64,000 bases of DNA from NCBI GenBank assembly GCA_027475525.1, contig JAMWFC010000049.1, forward strand, positions 1,117,297-1,181,296, given 5' to 3'. Origin of the DNA: Macrolepiota albuminosa. Taxonomy: Eukaryota; Basidiomycota; Agaricomycetes; Agaricales; Agaricaceae. The stretch's first letter is position 1. Each line of letters opens with the position of its first letter. Under the pieces are notes generated by a model, which worked only from the letters and a program-made list of their open reading frames with translations, was not told where the DNA came from and made no database searches. Shown here one piece after another: positions 55,041-62,962 of this stretch. The translations under genes were made by a program, and so were the position numbers.

Positions 55041-56091
55041 TGTCACGACCCCTCCCGTCAAGACAAGCCCGGTAACGTGCGTCCCAGGCTTCCCACGCCA
55101 TGAGGGGCGCAACCTCATTCGTTTGTGGGGGCGTCGGCGAATGCGTCGGTGTTCGCGACATAGTTGAGTTTGATGGTAAAAATTTTTTTCGTTACGTGGC
55201 AGAGCAGGTGCCGGTTCCCACGCTCAGGTCCGGTCCGAACCTCCGGCTACGCGCGCCTCGGAGGGTCTCGGTGCTGAGGGGGGGGTGATGTCACGACCCC
55301 TCCCCCCTGGAACCTCCCCGGGACACCCCCGGAGCCCCGCCCGGGAACCCCTTCTGTCAATCCCACAGCGCACCCCGCCCCCACAGCTACCGATGCCGCC
55401 ATCACACGCATCAATGGCCATCAGCCATCAACGACCGCCATCAGCCAGCCCCCTGGGACCCCTGCATCACGGACCCCGGGATCAACCGCCATCAACGATC
55501 GGATCACACGGCTCGCATCCGACCATCACGCATCACGCCCCACGCATCACGACTCCCTCCGTGTCAATTGATCGCGCATCCCCACACGTGCAATCCCGGT
55601 ATACAGTCCCTGGCCGCTACTCAATGACCCCCGGAACTCATCCCAGACACCCCGGAAGCCCGAGACACGATCCGTAGTACTTATAGTGTAGTTCTCCGCT
55701 GTATTCGCTAGTCTTGATATTACATACATACTTTGCTTACTTTGGATATTGCGTGCCCTTTGCTTGACTGGTACGCCTTGATTGGTACGCTTCGACTGGC
55801 ACGCCTAAGTATTTGCGTGCTCTAAGTTTTGGTACGCACTTTGCGACTCTTGATTTACTAACTTGGTCTCGTCTTAGAACCTCCGGTTCACGACTCGACC
55901 CCCTCTAACCTCAGTTACCTCCAACCCAAAACCCCCGGACTCTAGTCCCCTATCCCGGGATTACCCCTGTCCTTGTCTTGAACCCCGGAGTCCTAGCCCC
56001 GGAGTTCCAGACACCTGAGTATTCGTAGGTCAAGTCCGCATCATAAGGGCGTTGCTTTCCCGGAAAGCCCCCGACTCAGTGGAACCTGACA
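55041..56091 (+). mobile_element. Internally deleted LTR C element (1051 bp)
   Basis: Flanked by GTTGT on both sides (55036-55040, 56092-56096). It starts with only the first roughly 16 bp of LTR C (TGTCACGACCCCTCCC), continues with about 230 bp of internal sequence that ends in a polypurine tract (GGGGGGGGTGA), and then has a full LTR C at 55289-56091 (TGTCACGACCCC to GGAACCTGACA). It is very CpG-rich, so recent. The internal part has no recognised domain. Confidence 0.85.
55289..56091 (+). repeat. LTR of family C, full length (803 bp)
   Basis: Longest and least decayed LTR C in the window. It aligns with 8300-9052 and the reverse of 37284-38007, and is preceded by the polypurine tract. Confidence 0.9.
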
Positions 56092-56785
56092 GTTGTACTC
56101 TTGGGGTAGCAATATGTGTGCCCTGCACCTCTGGTAACCCACAGAGGAACTCTGGGAACCCAGGATTGGGGCTAGTTCTGGCTGGAGGGGTCATGGTCCA
56201 GAGGGGGTGAGGGTATAAGCCTGGCTTACAGCATCCCCATATGCTACATATATAGATTACACCCCTCCTAATTACTTACATCTGTGACGTTACTTCTATG
56301 ACGTTACTTCTACATACTTTACATCCAGGATCGGGATTCGGGGAACACTCTTGGATCCGGACTCTCATTATCTCTCTCTCGTGTTTTCTCTCGCTCTCTA
56401 CGTACGTACATCGTTTACTGCTAGGACAATATAACGGGGTTCTATCATCTGGCTGTGTTTGTTACTTTTCTCTTTTAGTGAGAACAATGTCCTACACTTC
56501 CTACACTGGCACTATAGGCATAGGATTCTGTAAAGGAGTATCCAATTCTTCAGGCAGAACAGTTTCAGGAATGTCCACAGAAAGAGGAGCAATAGTAGGC
56601 AGGTTGTCTCTTCTATGTATAGAAAGAGGTAGAGCAGGTAGAAGTGGTACTATTCTAGGCCTATTGTTTCTTCTGAATGTAGAAACAGGTAAAGGTGCAC
56701 CATTCTAGGTATCATCCCATTCTTCAGGCAAATAAGTTTGAGGAATGACAATAGCAAATGGATCCTGAGCAATAGGCATATCTCC

Positions 56786-56920
56786 AGACCCTCTTCCCCC
56801 AGTTTGCATTCCCCCAGTTTGTATACCCCCAGTTTGTATTCCCCCAGTTTGTATACCTCCATTTTGTATTCCTCCAGTTTGCATTCCCCCAGTTTGTATA
56901 CTCCCAGATCCCATATCCTC
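56786..56920 (-). repeat. 15-bp coding minisatellite in Helitron gene (copy R2)
   Basis: Nine 15-bp units in frame, encoding five-residue repeats mostly GGIQT or GGMQT on the minus strand, flanked by GDMPI and TEDMGS. The same position in R3 (62153-62377) has GDRES repeats, and R1 has about one unit. Confidence 0.9.
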
Positions 56921-57169
56921 AGTTCCAAAAGCAAGTGGTATAACCACTGAAATAAATCTTCTACTTCTATTTGTACGACAATTATCAGGATCAGTCATTT
57001 GCAACTGTTGAAGCCTGCTTTGAATCCTAGCCTGCTGTCTTTGACCTTCAGGAGTCCTGGGTTCAGAATGAGTAGTTGAAGATTGCCTAAATTATTGATT
57101 TTTTAAGCATTTTAATAGCTCAAACTCTTTGAAAGTTACTTACATGATGATATATCTAGTATATCAATA

Positions 57170-57470
57170 GCTAAATGTTGTCAAGCTTTCACTAATAAGC
57201 TGAATTCACTGTTTATTAGCATTGATCAATAATAAATTAACCAACACTTACTTTGTTGTAATGATTTTGGATTTGTTTGTAGTGTCAAATACTGTTTGTA
57301 GTGTCAAATAAGCTGAATTAGCATTGATCAATAATAAATAAGCCAATACTTACTTTGTTGTAACTTTGTTTGTAGTGTCAAATAAGCTGAATTCAACATT
57401 TGTAAACATTTCATCAATCAATCAACAAATTGACACTTACTTTGTTTGTAGTGTCTTCTCACTACAACGG
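57170..57470 (-). repeat. AT-rich tandem units in the Helitron 5' region
   Basis: Three to four units on the theme AATAAGCTGAATT(C/A), GCATTGATCAATAATAAAT and ACTTACTTTGTTGTAA. The core TTGATCAA is palindromic. Similar arrays are at 46985-47310 (R1) and 61490-61890 (R3). They lie between the 5' terminus and the gene, so may act as promoter or replication-initiation repeats. Confidence 0.8.
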
Positions 57471-57775
57471 TGAATTTTGAGTTTGTTTGGTCATGTGTGG
57501 TCAAAGAACATGCAAAGCGTGAAAACTGGTGTCCACTAAATCATGTTTGGCCTCTTCTCATCTGGACACAATCCAAAAATGTCCAAATATGGTATTTATA
57601 TTAATATTGAAGTTTACAATATACATATTTTATTTTTTATACTCTAAGTACAAAATTGAGACTTCAAGTACGCAAACTCTTATGATATTACCCTAAAAGG
57701 AAGGTTCTTGGTCAGCCTTGGTCAGCCTTACTAATCAGATAGCTCCCACACAATGGTTGTCCCATTTTATATAGA

Positions 57776-58850
57776 TATTTTCCCAACAATTTTATCCTCC
57801 TGCCTCTGCCACACTCTGGGTTGATACAGTTCTTTCTTGTCATTTTGAAATTTTACTATTTTCTCTCCATTGACAGCAAGCACCTGCTCAAAGGGCAGGT
57901 TCTCTTTGCCTTCTTCTATAACTCCCCTTTGCCTTTTCAGATCACTCTCAGGTGATAGTGGTATCCTCAATTTAGGCTGGACCCTCCCATCTGCCACTAT
58001 CCTTGAGTTCTCTAAAAACTCTCCTGCTTCTGCTGCTGAGTGCCTTTCTCATAAGTCTGAGTCCTAGTAGTTATCAGACTGGACACCAAGTTCTGATCTT
58101 TTTCTTCAAATCCTCTTTCTCTTTGGGCACAGCCTGCACATAGGTAGCTATGCTAGGCACAATAGTAACTGGCTCTTCCACCCAGCCATAAAAGACAGCA
58201 GCCTCAGGATTCATGATAGCATTGACCCTTTTTTTGGAAGACACATTATGCTGGCAAAGTTTAGCATGTTGATTTTAAAAGGACAAAGGATGAGGCTGAT
58301 CACTGTCATTTTGTCTCTTAGTCAGGGTTGTTCTTCTGTTTCTAGAGTTGTCCTTTTGTGTCTTAGTTAGTGTCATTTTTTTGTCCTTGTTCCTTAGTCA
58401 GCATTGTCCTTTCATTACTCAGATCAGTGTTGTCCTTGAAGTCATCCTCTTGTCCTTGTCCTTGTCCTTGAGATCGTCCTTTTGACCCTTGGTCAGCATT
58501 GCCCTCATTCCTTAGTCAGCACTGTCCTTGCGTCTCTTAGTCAGTGTCATCCTTTTGTTCTCATGTTTGAGATCATTCTTTTGACTCTTAGTCAGCATTG
58601 TCCTGCATCCCTTGATCAGCATCATCCTTTTGTCTTTTAGTCAGCGTCATCCTTGAGAGTGTCTCTGAAGTTGTCCTTTTGCTCTTGTCCTTGTAAGCTA
58701 CAACCTTTCCTTTGCAGCAAGAATGGCAGGATTGTCACTATTCCATATATGTTCCAGCTCCCTCTCTACTAGAGAATAAATGGGCTTGACCTTTTCTGTT
58801 GGTGCCCGCTTGCTACAAGCATGAACATTGACATGATATTTGTAAGAGTC
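57776..58850 (-). pseudogene. Left half of a gene split by Helitrons (gag-like)
   Basis: Coding traces on the minus strand: RAPTEKVKPIYSLVERELEH, IWNSDNPAILAAKERL near 58820-58710, a degenerate repeat region, NVSSKKRVNAIMNPEAAVFY near 58240-58180, then HSAAEAGEFLENSRIV, VQPKLRIPLSPESDLKRQRG and LYQPRVWQRQEDKIVGKI, running to 57776 where the Helitron begins. Stops and a frame change interrupt. Context (precedes a region like the right half at 49312) suggests a retroelement gag or a gene derived from one. This is an inference without domain support. Confidence 0.45.
58300..58690. repeat. Degenerate TCAGCATTGTCCTT repeats
   Basis: TTAGTCAGC(A/G)(T/C)(T/C)(G/A)TCCTT recurs about ten times with variable spacers, with (CTTGTC)n near 58450. 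On the minus strand it would encode Lys/Asp-rich repeats (KDKDKDK, MLTK) in the split gene. Confidence 0.7.
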
Positions 58851-59450
58851 AGAATGTGTGAGTCAAGATCCATAAATAGAGCACTTCCAATGGGCTTTTG
58901 TGGTGTGGATATAAAGTATATTGCTCTCCAAGTGGCAGAAAATGTCACTGAAATACCTGAAGAGAATATGTCAAATAATTTGAAAAGAGCACTGGCATTT
59001 GTCACTTGTGTTCTGTGGAAATTTCAAACCACTACAATGACCTTTTTTCAGCAATGTACACTGACATTGAGCTTTGAACTCATCTGAAGTAGCTTTTGGA
59101 CAATTTTGTTCTTGAGCATCGTCAGAATCTTGATTGCGGTATTGTTGGCAGCATGCTTTTTAATGTTTGTTTCAATTCAGACTGGTATATCAGAGTATAC
59201 TTGGTCTATATATTCATAAAACATGTCAGTATATTTATTGAAATGTTTTTCCATCATTTGTTTATTGCTAAATCCAAATTAGTCTAAGTTTTTTCAAAGT
59301 GTGTAGCTTGCTTAGACAAGAATACTGTAAAATTCATTGTTCAAAAGATTAAAGCAAACCAGCTTTTCAGAGAATGGCAATTTGTCAAAACTGCAAAGAT
59401 CAGATAGGATTTGCTTGCAAAGAGGAAGATTGGATTTGTTGGAAAAGAAA

Positions 59451-60464
59451 TTAGCATGTGTCTTTATTGACTCCAGAGTATGAATTCAGCACATCACAAA
59501 ACAGTGTCAGTGAGTTTTTAGACTTTTTTTCTACTTGAAAGACAGCTTTGTTGCTTGCAAGCTCAATCTTGATCAACATGGCTTCAGGATGAGACTCAAT
59601 TGTTTCTATAAAACAAAAATTATAGATTGATATCAATTTCATAATAATCATTTTCACCCTTGCCTAGAATCTTGGCAACCCATGTTACTTGCTGCAATTG
59701 TTGATGCAACTCTTTATGTTGTTGCACCAGTTCTGCCTGGGACCACATTTCCTTGTGCATTTCATCAATCTTGGCAATAGATTTTCTGAAATCTTCATAG
59801 GCTTTGAGCTGCTCCACATGCTGGAATTAATGCAGCAGATCAAGTCGATGCCCTCCATTGGCAAGCATTGGCAGCTGTTTGCACTGCTCAGGAGAGCACT
59901 TGTCAACCGTCAATCCAGGCAATCCAATGTTGAACTCAATGGTTTTCAAGTCGCTAGTATTGAACGTTATCAAGTCCTTGACAATAGTAGAAGGTGTAAC
60001 CAAGATAGTAACACATGTTCGAGGACATGGTTCAAGAAATCTTTTCTCTGATTAGTACTTTTCCAGAATGCATCCAGATTACGATGTTTCTGGGCCCATT
60101 GATTTATTTCATCCTATACAAGTTCAGACATGAGATCAACACCTGTATTGGTCAATGCTGGCCAGTTGTTATAACCAATAATACATTCATTGATAAATCT
60201 GTGAAATGCTTGACCTGCTTTAGCAGATTCAATAGTGGCTTGAGTAGCCTTGTTCATATTGGCTACAATTGCTTGTGCTTTCTGAACAAGTTTCGGAATC
60301 TAGATACTTAGATGAGAATAGAAAGATATTTAATTGATTGTTTACTTGTGGTCCAGCCTCATTGCAAGTTTGCTAGTTGGTCATTAGTTTGATACTTGAC
60401 TGTTGATAAAATTACATACAGCCTGCTTGGCACGTTTTTCATTTTTGAGACTTCCAATAGTCGT
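59451..60464 (-). pseudogene. Unrecognised multi-intron gene, decayed
   Basis: A minus-strand coding region recovered by joining GT-AG introns that keep the frame. Exons: 60464-60420 (TIGSLKNEKRAKQA), 60372-60346 (QTCNEAGPQ), 60299 to about 60015-60027 (IPKLVQKAQAIVANMNKATQ, FINECIIGYNNWPALTNTGV, DEINQWAQKHRNLDAFWK), 59976-59658 (FNTSDLKTIEFNIGLPGLTV, KAYEDFRKSIAKIDEMHKEM) and 59605-59453 (EAMLIKIELASNKAVFQVEK, LNSYSGVNKDTC, stop). Introns are 46, 47, 38 or 50, and 52 bp. The C-terminal half is Gln/Glu-rich and probably coiled coil. Two internal stops (TAG 60114-60116, TAA 59827-59829) are C-to-T changes of Gln codons. Upstream exons are likely but not defined. Family unknown. Confidence 0.5.
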
Positions 60465-61176
60465 CTATATATACAAAATAAGTGCTATGCATATAATTGT
60501 AAATATATTGGACCTTGGCTTTGGTCTGAATTAATACCATGTTGAAAAAATTAGTAAATTGATTTTCATTTTATAATAAAGTTTGGCACACAACTTTTGC
60601 ACTCTTAATAGATTATTAGTAAATTTATGTCAATTTAATAACAGTCTGAGTTACCTTGGTGGTCGCCTGTTTGGAATGGTAATATTATAAATTGGAGTAA
60701 ATATAAGAATTATAATCTACACTTACTATTCCAGATGCCTGGTATTGTGTGTATATCAGCACTGATGTTCATAGTAAGATTGAAGACTCACTTGACAGGG
60801 CATTTCAATTCTGCTTATGTAAGCTCACAAATTTGGAAGGTGATGGTAAGAAAGAAAGATGTGAAATCTACACCACAATCATTTCTTTTCAGGCTTAACT
60901 TTAGGGCAGGAAACTGAAATTCAAAATATTATTGCTGGAATATATCCAACTTGTTTTTTATTCCGAGTTTTTAGTTAGTTTTTTTTATATGTTTTTTAAA
61001 ATCAATAAAAAAATTATAGTCAGATGCAGATCTATGAGCTGATACTTAACATATATTTGTTATAGTTTATTAATGATTATCTGCAGTGTAATGACTGATT
61101 TTAATTTTTAAACATGATGAAAAAAAATGTCCAAATATGTTTTTATCAATGGCTTGGTGTATACACATGGTAATTA
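60465..61176. other. AT-rich DNA upstream of the decayed gene
   Basis: May hold further small exons of the minus-strand gene (for example GCGACCACCAAG and ACCAAAGCCAAG between GT...AG-like borders), but the signals are weak. The plus-strand frame at 60735-60917 is not supported. Confidence 0.35.
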
Positions 61177-61927
61177 TCTATAATATATGGAACAATGCCT
61201 GGGAAAATTTGATGCTGACCAAGGCTGACCAAAAACCTTCCTTTTAGGGTAATAATATAAGTGTTTGTGTACTTGGAGTCTCAATTTCATACTTAGAGTA
61301 TAAAAAATAAAATATATATATTGTAAACTTCAATATTAATATAAATACTATATTTGGACATTTTTGAAATGTGTCCAGATGAGAAAAGGCCAAACACAAT
61401 TTAGTGGACACTATTTTTCACGCCTCACGTGCTCTTTGACTACATATGACTAAACAAACTTGAAATTCCCCGTTGTAGTGAGAAGACACTACAAACAAAG
61501 TAAGTATCAATTTGTTGATTGATTGATCAATGTTTATAAACATTGAATTCAGCTTATTTGACACTACAAATAAATTTACAACAAAGTAAGTATTGGCTTA
61601 TTTATTATTGATCAATTAATAAACATTCAATTCAGCTACAAACAATTCCAAAATCGTTACAACAAAGTAAGTGTTGGTTTGTTTATTATTGATCAATGCT
61701 AATTCAGCTTATTTGACACTACAAACAAATCTGAAATCATTACAACAAAGTAAGTATTGGTTTATTTATTATTGATCAATGCTAATACATATTCAATTCA
61801 GCTTATTTGACACTACAAACAGTTAGTATTAGTTCATTTATTATTAATCAATGCTAATAAACATTGAATTCAGCTTATTAGTGAAAGCTTGACAACATTT
61901 ACCTATTGATATACTAGATATATCATC

Positions 61928-62675
61928 ATGTAAGTAACTTTTGAAGAGTTTGAGCTATTGAAATACTTAAAAAATCAATAATTTAGGCAATCTTCAACTA
62001 CTCATTCTCAACCCAGTACTCCTGAAGGTCAAAGACAGCAGGCTAGAATTGAAAGCAGGCTTCAACAGTTGCAAATGACTGATCCTGATGATTGTCATGC
62101 ACATAGAAGTAGAAGATCTACTTCAGTGGTTATACCACTTCATTTTGGAACTGGGGATAGAGAGTCTGGGGATAGAGAGTCTGGGGATAGAGAGTCTGGG
62201 GATAGAGAGTCTGGGGATAGAGAGTCTGGGGATAGAGAGTCTGGGGATAGAGAGTCTGGGGGAGGGGAATATGGGGGTATAGGGTCTGGGGATAGAGAGT
62301 CTGGAAGTATAGAGTCTGGGGATAGAGAGTCTGGAGGAGAAGAGTCTGAAGGTAGAGAGTCTGGAGGTAGAGAGTCTGGGGATATGCCTATTGCTGCTCA
62401 GGATCCATTTGCTATTGTCATTCCTCAAACTCTTTTGCCTGAAGGATGGGATGCACCTTTACAGAATCCTATACCAAAAATGGTGCCACCTCTACCTGTT
62501 TCTACATGCATAAGAAACAATAGGTCTAGAATGGTACCACTTCCACCTGCTCTACCTCTTCCTATACATAGAAGAGACAACTAGCCTACTATTGCTCCAC
62601 TTTCTGTGGACATTGCTGAAACTGTTCTGCCTGAAGGATGGGATACTCCTTTACAGAATTCTATGCCTATGGTGC
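61928..62675 (+). pseudogene. Helitron Rep-helicase N-terminal part (copy R3)
   Basis: The start codon is formed by splicing: AT at 61928-61929, intron 61930-61986 (GTAAGT...TTTAG), then G at 61987, giving MQSSTTHSQPSTPEGQ. The frame continues through RLQQLQMTDPDDCHAHRSR, a Gly-rich minisatellite and two copies of the phrase LPEGWDxPLQNxxP. A TAG at 62582 interrupts it. It is truncated by gypsy B2, so the Rep and helicase domains are outside the window or lost. Confidence 0.7.
62153..62377 (+). repeat. 15-bp coding minisatellite GGGGATAGAGAGTCT (copy R3)
   Basis: Fifteen 15-bp units in frame. The first seven are perfect (GDRES each) and the next eight diverged (GGGEY, GGIGS, GSIES, GGEES and so on). 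Confidence 0.95.
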
Positions 62676-62851
62676 TGTAACAGGGTCATCCGTATTACCA
62701 TCAGCATCAACGACGCTATAATCAATTAGTAGAGTATTACGTAAGCCAACGTCTTGTTTTCACACTAAGTACTAGTCAAATCCGATATTGCGGTCTGATT
62801 TAGCACTGTGTGAAATACACAGATAGTTCTAACTAGTAACCCCAGGTTACA
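62676..62851 (+). repeat. 5' LTR of gypsy B2 (176 bp)
   Basis: TGTAACAGGGTC to CAGGTTACA, inserted in Helitron copy R3. It is followed by the same leader as in B1 (ATTTTTTTAAATCTTCTGC). The 3' LTR lies beyond the window, so the target duplication (left side GGTGC) cannot be checked. Confidence 0.9.
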
Positions 62852-62962
62852 TTTTTTTAAATCTTCTGCTATCGGCTTTAGACTCTAGGCTTGTTACCGA
62901 CTAGGCAACTCTCATCAAAACCTCTCGATTCTCTGTTGGCATCACGCTGAAAACGTGCTTCC

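Larger units (their letters stand above)
54883..56505 (+). repeat. Solo LTR of family H, split by an LTR C element
   Basis: Ends are TGTACAGTTCTG (54883) and ACTTCCTACA (56505). Flanks are TTGGC (54878-54882) and CTGGC (56506-56510), a 5-bp duplication with one C-to-T change. Removing it rejoins the Helitron coding frame (PMPIVP-KGRI). Without the nested element it is about 567 bp. No coding sequence. Confidence 0.8.
50578..57145 (-). pseudogene. Helitron Rep-helicase (RepHel), interrupted
   Basis: Replication initiator fused to a PIF1-family helicase. It mediates rolling-circle transposition. The start codon is split by an intron (57087-57143). The N-terminus holds a Gly-rich minisatellite (56786-56920) and LPEEWD/LDTPLQNPMP motifs. 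After LTR H (about 54877) come a zinc-finger part CPHCHALHFDAEKLS near 54330-54375, the Rep HUH motif GLPHIHIL near 53430, an intron at 53278-53327 (50 bp, frame-preserving), the two-Tyr motif YIHKYIHKGHDR near 52970-53000, and the helicase. The helicase has Walker A GGCGKIF with Ile for the usual Thr near 51885, WDEVP near 51645, GGDFRQTLPV near 51530, SQGQSVKHVGLDL and LYVALSRCTS near 50690. Five stops (TAG 56705; TGA in GRI-QF, YYAY-LQ and RLT-ILI; TAA in VE-LET) are each one C-to-T change from Gln or Arg. Confidence 0.85.
50050..57775 (-). mobile_element. Helitron encoding Rep-helicase, nested insertions
   Basis: Rolling-circle transposon read on the minus strand. The 5' terminus TCTATATAAAATGGG is at 57775, preceded by A. 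Then come the CCAAGGCTGACC block, AT-rich tandem units (57470-57170), the Rep-helicase gene with a first intron at 57087-57143, and a 3' region with hairpins (GGGGGCGAAGCCCCC and the GTGCC...GCAC-type stem) ending CGTAGCTTG at 50050. Solo LTR H (54883-56505) is inserted in it and carries an LTR C element. Without that, it is about 6.1 kb. The 5' end is shared by R1 (47614) and R3 (61177). Confidence 0.8.
61177..62675 (+). mobile_element. Helitron 5' part (copy R3), cut by gypsy B2
   Basis: Begins TCTATAATATATGGAACAAT at 61177, preceded by A. It is collinear with the 5' ends of R1 and R2: CCAAGGCTGACC, AT-rich tandem units (61490-61890), intron 61930-61986, then coding sequence. It runs to GGTGC at 62675, where LTR B of gypsy B2 starts. 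It faces the Helitron at 57775 head to head, 3.4 kb apart. Confidence 0.8.

Noticed and set aside
55285..55677. Open frame of 130 codons in LTR C
   Set aside because: It lies within the LTR and is interrupted in the other LTR C copies. The Pro/Ser/His-rich product reflects CCA/CAT repeats.
58769..59087. Overlapping frames on both strands (78 and 88 codons)
   Set aside because: Neither shows a known motif. Only the part below 58830 on the minus strand fits the split-gene reading, so the frames themselves were not called.
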